From a virus, in the IMG/VR virus record IMGVR_UViG_3300022821_000015, positions 1-64,000 of that record: 64,000 bases of DNA. The stretch is one strand, 5' to 3'. Positions 1 to 7,454 of this stretch are shown here, piece by piece. The position numbers and the translations under genes are program-made. Under the pieces are notes generated by a model. It did not search any database, was not told the origin of the DNA, and saw nothing but the letters and a program-made list of their open reading frames with translations. Every line of letters starts with the position of its first letter. Position 1 is the stretch's first letter.

Positions 1-556
1 GGACCAACTCATCAACCGTCTTCTTGTATGTGTCAATGGGCAGGATACCATCACTGTATCGGGTGTTTGCATTTAGTTTACATGCACCTTTTTCGGCAGC
101 AAGGTCTGCGCTTGCTTTGATAAGATAGTAACTCCACGCTTCGGCATACTCGTCAATCAACTCCAAGTTTGGTTCAGAATATGATGAGTCGTGCTTGGCA
201 AGGAAGTATGCTAGGTTGATGATCCCTACACCTAATGGTCTATAACCTTTTGAATGTAGTTCAGCAGCAAGCACTGGATACTTCTGGTAATCAAGTAATG
301 CGTCTAGTCCACGCACCGCAAGTTCACAAGGACGCTTGAAGTCTGATGGTTCTTTAACATTTCCCCAATTCATAGCCGACAATGTACATAAAGCAATCAA
401 TCCATCCTCGTCTTTTAAATCTATAAGTGGCTTAGTTGGTAGGGCAATCTCTTGACAGTTATGAACCAACACATCGTTAGCAAAAAAGTTTTCTGTGTCT
501 TTTACTGTTATGTCGTATACGGCTTCTCGTTTTGCTAATTTAGTTACTTTTGCCAT
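1..556 (-). CDS. nrdA: Ribonucleotide reductase large subunit, C-terminal trans-splicing fragment (partial)
   Basis: Class Ia ribonucleotide reductase alpha subunit, third reading frame of a fractured gene, running off the left edge. The ATG at 556 overlaps the end of the preceding nrdA frame. Residues 1-33 are a C-intein ending VLVHN; the extein restarts with CQEIALPTKP, equivalent to E. coli NrdA around thiyl-radical Cys439. Later extein motifs are LAVRGLDALLDYQ, LGVGIINLAYFLAKH and GILPIDTYKK, all typical of NrdA. The enzyme reduces ribonucleotides to deoxyribonucleotides for phage DNA synthesis. Activity should require trans-splicing to the product of the upstream frame. The radical-transfer tail of NrdA lies outside the window. 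Confidence 0.9.
   Translation of the reverse strand, partial: MAKVTKLAKREAVYDITVKDTENFFANDVLVHNCQEIALPTKPLIDLKDEDGLIALCTLSAMNWGNVKEPSDFKRPCELAVRGLDALLDYQKYPVLAAELHSKGYRPLGVGIINLAYFLAKHDSSYSEPNLELIDEYAEAWSYYLIKASADLAAEKGACKLNANTRYSDGILPIDTYKKTVDELV
458..556 (-). other. Split intein 3 of NrdA, C-intein half (33 residues)
   Basis: The sequence encodes MAKVTKLAKREAVYDITVKD followed by TENFFANDVLVHN, then Cys+1. Block F (YDITVKDTENFFAND) and block G (VLVHN) are clear. Size and split position match the classical split-intein layout, in which the short C-intein carries blocks F and G. The Cys+1 nucleophile is also the conserved NrdA active-site cysteine. Confidence 0.9.
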
Positions 557-2426
557 TTATCATTCTTCCTTGTTTCCATCCAGTTTCTAAATGTTTATTC
601 AACTTATCTTTATGAATTCTCTTGTTCTCATCGTCTTTAGTAACCCACGTATATTGCTTATTAGTATCCGAGGCATATTTATCCTTTATGTCTAGAAATG
701 ACAATAGAACATCAGTTTCCGTTAATTCCCTAGCAGCAACATACCCTCTGTTTTCTGTCCAAAACAAATGATCGCCCGTGCAGACAACTGACTGCATACC
801 ATCATCTGTTTCAACCTTATAAAGCTCCGCGTCTGGATTCGTCATACCAAACGCAGTTATAGATTGAAACTCAACGGTATTTGTCTTGGTATTATATGAC
901 TTAACCAAAACTGTTTCATATTTCTTAATGAATTTATCTACTTCGTGAATTTCGATTGAAAAGATTTCATTATCACATTTTACCGTTATCTTAGTATCTG
1001 CTACCAGACAAAGATTACTCATACGCACTGCGGCTACATCTGGTTTGAATGATGAATGGTCGTTGACGTTATCTACATTCATAAGATATATACGACCAGT
1101 ATTCTTTCGTTCTTCCATAAATGCAGAGAACAGTTCTGATGCTTTTACACGTTTCTTGCGAATGTAGTTATTCTTTTCAGCACGTTCGTATAGTTCTTTG
1201 AACTTATCTTGATCATTAAAGAAGGATTCGTATAGGCCCGGAACATCGCTTGGGCTGAATAATGTAATATCGGCATTTTGGATAAGGCGCTCATAAAACA
1301 ACTTACTGAACTGCACTGAGTAATCAATGTGGCGCACACGATTATCGTCGGTGCCTTTGTTGTTCTTTAGCACGAGTAGGTCTTCTACTTCATAATGCCA
1401 GATGGGATAATGAAGTGTTGCACTATTATGAACAACCATCATCTTATCTGGATTTTTCCCGGCGTAATAATTCTCGGTAACATCTACTGAAAAATCAGCA
1501 AATTCCGGGGTAATATTGGCAGGACGAAGTTTTGTGATTGTAGATTTTTCGGTGTTTGTCCAACAAATATCCCCAACTACAAGATGTTCGGCATCCACAT
1601 AATCCCAAATTTCGTTTCTAAAGACAAGGGTTGGATGAATCGTGCTTGTAATGACAGATGTGCCATTTTCAAGCATGATTTGTATTTGATTTGTTGATGG
1701 CACAAACGGTCGCATGGTGGCTTTAACAAAGTTATATTCATCCATGCCTGATTCAATATTTCGGGAGAGGACATACTCACCCTCACTGACATTTGTTATT
1801 TTTGTATTATTCGTTAATAAACGCATTTGCATTGATGCATTTTTTATTTCCTCATTTGTCATATTGGCCAATGTATCTATTAAATGTTTTACACTAACCT
1901 CATTGTTATTTATACGAATAGTGTCGGAAATATTATAAAATTTTCCTGCATGTTCTAACCCAGAACACGTTTTTACATAAGAATCTGCGCTAACACACCC
2001 ACCACGCACACCGCCTTGTGAATTATGAGTGAGTACCATTTCACCATCGTGTGTCTCGGACGCAAAGAAAGTGTGAGTGTCCTCTACTGTAATATCAATG
2101 TAATCTTCTGTTTGATTATCGTTTTCACATGAATAAAGATAGGTAACTCCGTTGTCAGTGATGATTTCATCAAGCTCTGTTATTTCATCTGGTTTCTTCT
2201 CTACCACATTGCTACCCAGTTGAATCATGATAGGGTGGTTTTCTGAACAGTGAATTACTGTTCCATTAGTAAATTCCAACTTTCGTTGGGCAGACTTTTG
2301 AACTATGGTGTTCCATACATCTGTAACTTGTTTGAAAACAATAATATCTTTATCTTTATCTTTTGTTTTTATTTTCATACCCGCCCGAAGGTCCGATAAT
2401 TTAATTCTCTTAGATTTTTTTGTCAT
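540..2426 (-). CDS. nrdA: Ribonucleotide reductase middle fragment: C-intein 1, complete intein 2, N-intein 3
   Basis: Middle piece of split NrdA. In order: C-intein 1 (ends VLTHN), 8-residue extein SQGGVRGG, a complete 191-residue mini-intein starting CVSADSY and ending VVHN, a 138-residue NrdA extein (SATLHYPIWH, DITLFSPSDVPGLY, GRIYLMNVDNVN, AAVRMSNL), then N-intein 3 starting CLVADTK. The start is taken at the ATG at 2426, which overlaps the small zinc-finger frame. The C-terminal ~50 residues lie beyond intein block B and resemble a homing-endonuclease DNA-binding tail (ENKRIHKDKLNKHLETGW). This polypeptide must splice three times: in trans at both ends and in cis once. Confidence 0.88.
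   Translation of the reverse strand: MTKKSKRIKLSDLRAGMKIKTKDKDKDIIVFKQVTDVWNTIVQKSAQRKLEFTNGTVIHCSENHPIMIQLGSNVVEKKPDEITELDEIITDNGVTYLYSCENDNQTEDYIDITVEDTHTFFASETHDGEMVLTHNSQGGVRGGCVSADSYVKTCSGLEHAGKFYNISDTIRINNNEVSVKHLIDTLANMTNEEIKNASMQMRLLTNNTKITNVSEGEYVLSRNIESGMDEYNFVKATMRPFVPSTNQIQIMLENGTSVITSTIHPTLVFRNEIWDYVDAEHLVVGDICWTNTEKSTITKLRPANITPEFADFSVDVTENYYAGKNPDKMMVVHNSATLHYPIWHYEVEDLLVLKNNKGTDDNRVRHIDYSVQFSKLFYERLIQNADITLFSPSDVPGLYESFFNDQDKFKELYERAEKNNYIRKKRVKASELFSAFMEERKNTGRIYLMNVDNVNDHSSFKPDVAAVRMSNLCLVADTKITVKCDNEIFSIEIHEVDKFIKKYETVLVKSYNTKTNTVEFQSITAFGMTNPDAELYKVETDDGMQSVVCTGDHLFWTENRGYVAARELTETDVLLSFLDIKDKYASDTNKQYTWVTKDDENKRIHKDKLNKHLETGWKQGRMINGKSN
543..1010 (-). other. Split intein 3 of NrdA, N-intein half (156 residues with extra tail)
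   Basis: Starts with Cys1 (CLVADTKITV, block A) directly after extein RMSNL. Block B is visible as VVCTGDHLF. Classical N-inteins are about 100 residues; this one continues for about 50 residues to GRMINGKSN. The extra segment carries the ENKRxxKxxLxxxLexGWxxGR pattern seen in phage homing endonucleases and is probably a relic of a lost endonuclease. Confidence 0.85.
1425..1997 (-). other. Intein 2 of NrdA, contiguous mini-intein (191 residues)
   Basis: Inserted between extein SQGGVRGG and SATLHYP, equivalent to GGVRGG/AATLFYP in E. coli NrdA. Begins with Cys1 (CVSADSYVKT). Block B is VITSTIHPTLVF, blocks F and G are FSVDVTENYYAG and MMVVHN, and +1 is Ser. No endonuclease motif was seen, so it is a mini-intein. 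It is the only non-split intein in the window. Confidence 0.88.
2022..2426 (-). other. Split intein 1 of NrdA, long C-intein half (135 residues)
   Basis: Contains LSDLRAGMKI, block B (IHCSENHPIMI), block F (YIDITVEDTHTFFAS) and block G (MVLTHN), with Ser+1 of SQGGVRGG. Block B lies on this half, so the split is between blocks A and B. That is the atypical position described for the TerL and UvsX split inteins. Confidence 0.87.
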
Positions 2427-2574
2427 TTTTTTTATACCTTTTGATTTCTTCTGTAGTCCATTCATGAATTTTTGTCATATGATTAGTAAAATTTCCAGCC
2501 ATAAATTTGTGACCATCTTTGCATCCAAAGGGACATGATATTTTATGTTTCTCTTGAACTCCGGGCATATTCAT
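2410..2574 (-). CDS. 54-residue zinc-finger microprotein between the halves of NrdA intein 1
   Basis: Short frame starting at the ATG at 2574, 5 bases after the N-intein 1 stop and behind an AGGGGGAG ribosome site inside the end of that frame. It ends overlapping the C-intein 1 start. It has CPFGC followed by HMTKIH, a C2H2-like finger, then WTTEEIKRYKK. The position matches that of the HEGs in the other fractured genes here, and a similar H-x-x-x-H segment opens the terL HEG. It may be the DNA-binding remnant of a decayed endonuclease or a small regulator. Coding is supported by precise packing between two frames. Confidence 0.6.
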   Translation of the reverse strand: MNMPGVQEKHKISCPFGCKDGHKFMAGNFTNHMTKIHEWTTEEIKRYKKNDKKI

Positions 2575-2579
2575 TGCAC

Positions 2580-3518
2580 TTACTCCCCCTTGCGTTCCAA
2601 ATCATCAGTTTCATCAAGAATTTCCACATAAGTATCTGGTTTTAGACAACATGATTTTACTGCGGTTTGGAAATGCTTAAAGAACGGAATGACACCTGTA
2701 TGATATGCATCGCCATTACGAATAGACGCACCGATAGCACGAATACTACCAGCGCCGATACCGATGCCAGCCTTTTGTGATACATATTTCACAATAGCGG
2801 AAGATGACGCATTAATGGAATCCAATGAATCGCCTGTTTCGATTAACACACACGAACTGAATTGTCGTTGCGGTGTTCGTACACCAGCCATAATAGGTGT
2901 AGGCAACGAGATATCAAATGTTGATATAGCATCGTAATAATCTTTTACCCATTGTAGTCTGTCTTTTTCATAATGACTGAATAGGCTCATTGCTACTAGC
3001 ATATAGCACATTTGTGGTGTTTCGAAGATTTCTTTAGTGACACGGTTTTGGACAAGATACTTGCCTCTAAACTGTTCCATAGCGGCGTATGTTAGGTCAT
3101 TATCTCGGACGTGTCGGATGTATGAGTTTAGTAGTTCATATTCTTTTTCATCGTATGCAGATAGAAGTTCGGGGTCATAAAAACCACTCTTAACATTCTT
3201 CTCTACCAGTTGACGCAATGCCCACGGTTCATATTGTCCGTATACTTGTTTACGTAGATGATAGTTAATCAGACGACCGCCAACATATTGGTAGTTTGGT
3301 GTCTCTTCGGAGATTAAATCTGCTGCTGATTTGATTAATGTTTCTTGAATGTCGGTTGATTTAATGCCATTATAGAATTGGATTTGGGAACGAATTTCTA
3401 CTTCTGAAGGCGACACTCCTGTAATGCCATCACACGCATTGAATACTACCTTATGTAGTTTTTCAATATCAAGTGTTTCTTTATCCCCTGTGCGTTTTGT
3501 TACAGTTATGTCTGTCAT
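2580..3518 (-). CDS. nrdA: Ribonucleotide reductase large subunit, N-terminal fragment with 22-residue N-intein
   Basis: First reading frame of NrdA. It opens with an ATP-cone-like regulatory domain (KRTGDKETLDIEKLHKVV) and continues through SLPTPIMAGVRTPQRQFSSC, equivalent to the conserved Cys462-pair region start, to FFKHFQTAVKSC, whose Cys matches active-site Cys225 of E. coli NrdA. The next residue is Cys1 of a very short N-intein (CLKPDTYVEILDETDDLERK), and the frame then stops. The product alone cannot be active; it should be ligated to SQGGVRGG of the next frame by trans-splicing. The start overlaps the stop of the methyltransferase gene by 4 bases, suggesting coupled translation. Confidence 0.9.
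   Translation of the reverse strand: MTDITVTKRTGDKETLDIEKLHKVVFNACDGITGVSPSEVEIRSQIQFYNGIKSTDIQETLIKSAADLISEETPNYQYVGGRLINYHLRKQVYGQYEPWALRQLVEKNVKSGFYDPELLSAYDEKEYELLNSYIRHVRDNDLTYAAMEQFRGKYLVQNRVTKEIFETPQMCYMLVAMSLFSHYEKDRLQWVKDYYDAISTFDISLPTPIMAGVRTPQRQFSSCVLIETGDSLDSINASSSAIVKYVSQKAGIGIGAGSIRAIGASIRNGDAYHTGVIPFFKHFQTAVKSCCLKPDTYVEILDETDDLERKGE
2583..2648 (-). other. Split intein 1 of NrdA, ultra-short N-intein half (22 residues)
   Basis: Cys1 follows extein AVKSC. Only block A (CLKPDTYVEI) is present before the stop codon, so this is an atypically split intein with a very short N-half. Confidence 0.85.
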
Positions 3519-4321
3519 ATTAATCCTATCTTTTTATATCGTTCTATTGTCATATCCAAATACTCAAGAGAGTTATCAATTCCAATATATTTTCTACCAT
3601 TATTTACGGCGGCGATCCCTGTCGTGCCACTACCAGAAAACGGGTCAAGAATAGTATCCCCTTCTACTGATACCAGCTTCAACATCCATTCTGCCAATGG
3701 CACTGGATATGCTGCTGGATGGCTATGTTCTTTTTTGGCATTATTTGATACAGAGATTTCAACATAATCTTTACATCGGGTAAACCCTGCCTGTGGTTCT
3801 TTATCATCGGTGAACCCACTGCCCCATTGTTTTAGTGATTGTCCAACATCTTGTTTACGAAACGAGATATTTTTGGAGAATGTGCCGTTAGCCTTTGGGT
3901 ATGCGTTCGGTTTGCCTGTGTTAGAAAACCACAGAATTCTTTCCCATGATCGTCTTGGTCGGTTGATATTGCCGACAGGGGGGCCATCTGGTTTGATCCA
4001 AATAAGTTCTTCACATTCTTTCCATCCACTTTCTCTAACAGCCAGTCGTGTTCTCAAAACGTAATCTGATATTTCGCCTTTTGAAATATTTTCACGAATG
4101 TTAATCAAACAACTTCCTGTGTCGGAAATCAACGGCTTTACCTTACTCATCCAATCGGTTGTCCATGCTGGATATTTATCTTCACTCACTCCATTATAGA
4201 ATTTTTTGCGCTGTTCGGCATAAGGCGGCGACGTTACCAACGAAGTGAAACTTACATCACTGATATCAGTAACATCGCCATGATAAAGTGTTATATTGTC
4301 CGTTTCGAATACTTTTCTCAT
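3515..4321 (-). CDS. Beta-class DNA methyltransferase (N4-cytosine or N6-adenine)
   Basis: SAM-dependent DNA methyltransferase of 268 residues. Catalytic motif IV is TSPPY (residues ~31-35), followed by a target-recognition stretch and a C-terminal SAM-binding motif DPFSGSGTTGIAA with YIGID. Motif IV before motif I is the beta-class order. TSPPY is commonest in N4-cytosine enzymes, but N6-adenine cannot be excluded. Its start codon overlaps the stop of the upstream candidate restriction nuclease (TAATG), so the two are co-translated. It may protect phage DNA or form half of a phage-borne restriction-modification pair. Confidence 0.88.
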   Translation of the reverse strand: MRKVFETDNITLYHGDVTDISDVSFTSLVTSPPYAEQRKKFYNGVSEDKYPAWTTDWMSKVKPLISDTGSCLINIRENISKGEISDYVLRTRLAVRESGWKECEELIWIKPDGPPVGNINRPRRSWERILWFSNTGKPNAYPKANGTFSKNISFRKQDVGQSLKQWGSGFTDDKEPQAGFTRCKDYVEISVSNNAKKEHSHPAAYPVPLAEWMLKLVSVEGDTILDPFSGSGTTGIAAVNNGRKYIGIDNSLEYLDMTIERYKKIGLI

Positions 4322-5082
4322 TATTTTTTCATCTTTGTTATAATCATTTTTAGATCATCTGGGTTGTCGAGATTGACGGTCGATTTATAGTTTTTCCAAT
4401 ATTTTTTGTCAGTAAGTCTATACTGAACCCTTAAACCGACTGACCGAACTTTTAAGTTTAATTTCTTGCTCAAGCGTGAACCACTAGGTCTTGTTTCAAT
4501 CTCAGATTTATTAGGACCATCAAAAAGCGGTGTCCCTAAATTTAATGTATCAGCACCGACGTGATACAGCCCAAGACCGCCGATTTGAATATAGTTATCG
4601 CCCTTTGACATCAAATAATTTCTGATGAATGTGCAATCTTCGTATTTCACGTGTGTAGTGCAATCTTTGCGAATTGGATTCTTATTGAACTTATCCCACG
4701 CTTCTACATCTACTGTAAACGGAAACCCGTCATTTTTGATTAGACTAACATCGTTGACGGATTCGACTAACTTTGCATAAGATTCAGTTTTATTATTTTC
4801 ATTAAGCACGGGCAACACGTTGTCACCAAGTGGATTGATTGCGTTTAATGAATTATCGCTGGTTTTGTATTGGATAGATGTTCCGCCCAACTGAGCATTC
4901 ATATTTAATTTAAGTTCTAGATTGAGAGCGTCGCCAGACTTGGTATTCATAATGGACAAGTCGTGGTTCTTAGAGTTGCCACCTGCGAGTATTGACATAT
5001 CGGTAGTTAAGCCCAAGCTAGAAATAAGCGAGGTGCCGCAAGCTACAACTGTATCTTCGTAAGTAAAACCTTTATTTTTCAT
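4321..5082 (-). CDS. Candidate type II restriction endonuclease partner
   Basis: 253-residue protein with no family recognised for certain. An Asp (KNHDLSIMN) followed by LELKL is compatible with a PD-(D/E)xK nuclease core, and the gene is translationally coupled to a DNA methyltransferase immediately downstream. That is the arrangement expected of a type II restriction-modification operon. It starts at the ATG at 5082 behind CAGGAAAA and an extended -10 promoter. The assignment rests on context and a weak motif. An alternative is an unrelated accessory protein. Confidence 0.45.
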   Translation of the reverse strand: MKNKGFTYEDTVVACGTSLISSLGLTTDMSILAGGNSKNHDLSIMNTKSGDALNLELKLNMNAQLGGTSIQYKTSDNSLNAINPLGDNVLPVLNENNKTESYAKLVESVNDVSLIKNDGFPFTVDVEAWDKFNKNPIRKDCTTHVKYEDCTFIRNYLMSKGDNYIQIGGLGLYHVGADTLNLGTPLFDGPNKSEIETRPSGSRLSKKLNLKVRSVGLRVQYRLTDKKYWKNYKSTVNLDNPDDLKMIITKMKK

Positions 5083-5113
5083 TTTTATTTTCCTGTAATT
5101 ATTTAATATAGTT

Positions 5114-5122
5114 ATTATACCA
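5114..5122 (-). promoter_or_regulatory. Extended -10 sigma70 promoter of the nuclease-methyltransferase pair
   Basis: The minus strand reads TGGTATAAT about 32 bases before the ATG at 5082. TG-n-TATAAT is the extended -10 form, which can work with a poor -35 box; none is obvious here. Confidence 0.55.
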
Positions 5123-5160
5123 CTCCTGATATACGTACTTCCATATAAAAATAAATTAGA

Positions 5161-5586
5161 TTATTGTTTGTCTATGTCTTTGGAATCGTATTGAAATAGT
5201 GGCAATATTTCAATTTGTTCTTTACTTATTACTTGCCCATAGTCATAATTTAGAACATAATCTTGAACCATTACTGTATTGGTTATTCCTTCTGGAAGCT
5301 TATAAACACTATATATTATATCATTTTTATCGAATAGTTCGCTATATAATATTGTATAAAATATACCAAGAGCCACGCCAACATCATCATAATGATTGTC
5401 ATTAATGAGTTCCCAAGCGGTTGGCCAAGTTTCTGGTAGGTCGCTTGCAAAGTATTGATTACTTAAAGGTGCGGTTGACCATAAAGTAGCAACATCCTGT
5501 AAGCATTGAAGTGTATCGGAGCCATCAAGGTCCATACGAAATCTACGCCAGTATTTAAGTCTTTCTTCCGAAGAAAGGTTGAACAT
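5161..5586 (-). CDS. Conserved-looking protein of unknown function (141 aa)
   Basis: No family recognised. The protein is Trp/Tyr rich (YWRRFRMDLDG, ETWPTAWELINDNHYDD) with an aromatic central segment (LGIFYTILYSELF). It lies just downstream of the fibre gene, whose stop is 28 bases before this start, so it may be a fibre accessory or assembly protein. It begins at the ATG at 5586. Confidence 0.6.
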   Translation of the reverse strand: MFNLSSEERLKYWRRFRMDLDGSDTLQCLQDVATLWSTAPLSNQYFASDLPETWPTAWELINDNHYDDVGVALGIFYTILYSELFDKNDIIYSVYKLPEGITNTVMVQDYVLNYDYGQVISKEQIEILPLFQYDSKDIDKQ

Positions 5587-5614
5587 AAAGGTATTTAGAC
5601 TTGTTTAAATGCGG

Positions 5615-7174
5615 TTATACAAATGTGCGGATGCTGTATGTCATAGTCGCATCGGCACCCGTATCAGTGTAGTAATATAATGTTGTTGTGCCAGCGGCAT
5701 TAACAAGGCTGAAGTTAAATCCAACATCGCCATTGTTTTCGTCATATTCTTCACTAAGCACTTGGTTTGAACTATCGTGTGTGATACGAAGGACACCATT
5801 GCGCACGGCTGAACCTCGTGTAATAGTATATTCAATCTCGACATACTTTTCGTTGGTATCACTGAACGACAACCCTGCGGTTACGATAGCTGATGCTGTA
5901 TCAACTAATGATATAGTTGCGCCCGGTGTTCTTTCTAGTTTACCAAACTTCATACGCTCTTGGTCAAATGACAACGATGCTGCGCCATTGTTTTCAATGC
6001 GAGCAAAGGTAGCGTCATCTGCGTTCGAACGTTCAAATATATCACCGATACTATAGCAATCGCCAGAAAGGAAATCAATAACAGGCGTGGCTGGTGAGCC
6101 AGCACCTGCGCCACTATTGCCAACGTCATTAAAGAAGTTGAATGCGGTGGAAACCTTGCCGTCATAAACGTGGATACCACGGTCATACACATTATCAAAG
6201 GTTGAGTTAATGATTTTAACACCCTTTGGGGTTGTACTTGAATCATCAAGTCCAATCACTGCGCCTTTGAATAAGTTTTCAAAGCGACATCCAGAAAACA
6301 CAACTGAACGAACTTCATCATCGATTTGTGCACCATACGAGTTATTTTCAAAAATACAGTTGTTGAACTTAATATTAGTGGAATACTTTGCGCCAAGGCT
6401 TTCTATGCGCACACATGCTTTGCCTGTACCTAGTGTCGTTGGAATAGATGCTGATTTATCACCAATGAATGTGCAGTTATCGAAATGCATATTATTAACT
6501 TGGTCTACAAGGAAGCAATCTGTATCGGCACCAGCTTCAAATACCATATTCATAATGGTAATATCACGTGGTTGTGTCGCACCAGCAGTAGCGATGTTTG
6601 CACCTATTTGGTTTTTACTATCGGCGGTTTGTGCTACATTAGTGATAGCCGAACCAGTTCTCTTAATAATAGATGAACGTGTTCCTTCGCCTACGAGTGT
6701 AGCATATGCTGGTATTCTGATTGCATCGGTTTGCACAATATATGTTCCTGCGGGAAAGAACAATCTGCGGCGTGTGGCTTGGAATGTTTGCGTAACGAAT
6801 ATATCGGTTAATGCACGGTTAATCGCATCAGTGTCGTCGGTAGCACCATCGCCCAGTGCGCCATAATCACGAACGGTAACGAAGTCGTCTAGTTTATCCT
6901 GTAATGAACGCACGGTAGGAGAACTAGAGCTTACGCCAGTTTGTGCTGTATATCCAATATCACTATCGGCATAGGTGTAACTTGATGTTTCACCGACACT
7001 TGAGTTTTCTGTTAGGATTTGAATGTTTTGAATCGAAGGAGCATCGTCGCCGCCGTTACCAATATATAACTGTCGTGTGTCCACAGACCATCCGAACTCG
7101 CCAACGGCAAGTTGTGGAAGGTTTTCGTTTGTACCTTTCCGATGCGTAATTCTTGAAATTTGCGTAATAGCCAC
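5615..7174 (-). CDS. Tail fibre or tailspike with pectate-lyase-like beta-helix
   Basis: Virion adhesin, probably receptor-binding. The N-terminal ~45 residues (GEFGWSVDTRQLYIGNG) match the trimerising repeat at the start of major tropism determinant-type fibres. At ~100, VRDYGALGDGATDDTDAINR is the signature of pectate_lyase_3/right-handed beta-helix proteins, followed by repeated beta-helix coils (FNNCIFENNSYGAQ, FSGCRFENLFKG). The C-terminal region looks like a beta-sandwich. The start is GTG at 7174 with GAGGA 8 bases upstream. A late promoter box precedes it. Polysaccharide depolymerase activity is possible but no catalytic residues could be fixed. Confidence 0.8.
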   Translation of the reverse strand: MAITQISRITHRKGTNENLPQLAVGEFGWSVDTRQLYIGNGGDDAPSIQNIQILTENSSVGETSSYTYADSDIGYTAQTGVSSSSPTVRSLQDKLDDFVTVRDYGALGDGATDDTDAINRALTDIFVTQTFQATRRRLFFPAGTYIVQTDAIRIPAYATLVGEGTRSSIIKRTGSAITNVAQTADSKNQIGANIATAGATQPRDITIMNMVFEAGADTDCFLVDQVNNMHFDNCTFIGDKSASIPTTLGTGKACVRIESLGAKYSTNIKFNNCIFENNSYGAQIDDEVRSVVFSGCRFENLFKGAVIGLDDSSTTPKGVKIINSTFDNVYDRGIHVYDGKVSTAFNFFNDVGNSGAGAGSPATPVIDFLSGDCYSIGDIFERSNADDATFARIENNGAASLSFDQERMKFGKLERTPGATISLVDTASAIVTAGLSFSDTNEKYVEIEYTITRGSAVRNGVLRITHDSSNQVLSEEYDENNGDVGFNFSLVNAAGTTTLYYYTDTGADATMTYSIRTFV

Positions 7175-7197
7175 TGATAAATCCTCGCTTTGAAGTA

Positions 7198-7205
7198 TTT
7201 ATCAA
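7198..7205 (-). promoter_or_regulatory. T4-type late promoter box of the fibre gene
   Basis: The minus strand reads GATAAATA, one base from TATAAATA, 23 bases before the GTG at 7174, leaving room for a Shine-Dalgarno leader (GCGAGGA). Confidence 0.65.
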
Positions 7206-7265
7206 AAAAGTTATTTAAAATCTGTATTTACTTTGCCAAATTTATAGTATGAAGGACACGACCCA

Positions 7266-7301
7266 CATACCACAATAATCGCATTATGTATATGTGGTAT
7301 G
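7266..7301. repeat. Perfect nested inverted repeat
   Basis: CATACCACA and TGTGGTATG are perfect 9-base arms enclosing a second hairpin, ATAAT-CGC-ATTAT. It lies in the 250-base gap between the fibre gene and the radical-SAM remnants and may be a rearrangement scar, or a terminator or processing hairpin without a T-run. Confidence 0.55.
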
Positions 7302-7454
7302 AAAAACTCGCATACTTTTTATGATGGGAAACTATACAAGTGCGGGTTTATGCCATCAGTAACCAACTATTTTGAACAATACGGGTATGGCGAGGATGGG
7401 ATAAACTATATCAATACATCCCCCACACAAGTATTGATGATATTGATAGATTAA
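7299..7454 (+). pseudogene. Inverted C-terminal fragment of a radical-SAM protein
   Basis: A 51-codon plus-strand frame containing HTFYDGKLYKCGFMPSVTNY. The pattern of a short polar lead, YxGKLYKCG and a following hydrophobic helix is what I expect at the C-terminal auxiliary-cluster end of radical-SAM proteins. The adjacent minus-strand radical-SAM frame ends abruptly without such a tail. The simplest reading is that a short segment carrying the 3' end of that gene was inverted. Confidence 0.4.

Noticed and set aside
540-542. In-frame stop of the middle nrdA frame read as a nonsense mutation
   Set aside because: The next frame starts with a perfect C-intein and NrdA continues after it, so this is a split-intein break and not a pseudogene.
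6210-6866. Long plus-strand frame of 218 codons opposite the fibre gene
   Set aside because: It is antisense to a clear beta-helix fibre, has no ribosome site and gives Ser/Pro/Arg-rich low-quality protein.
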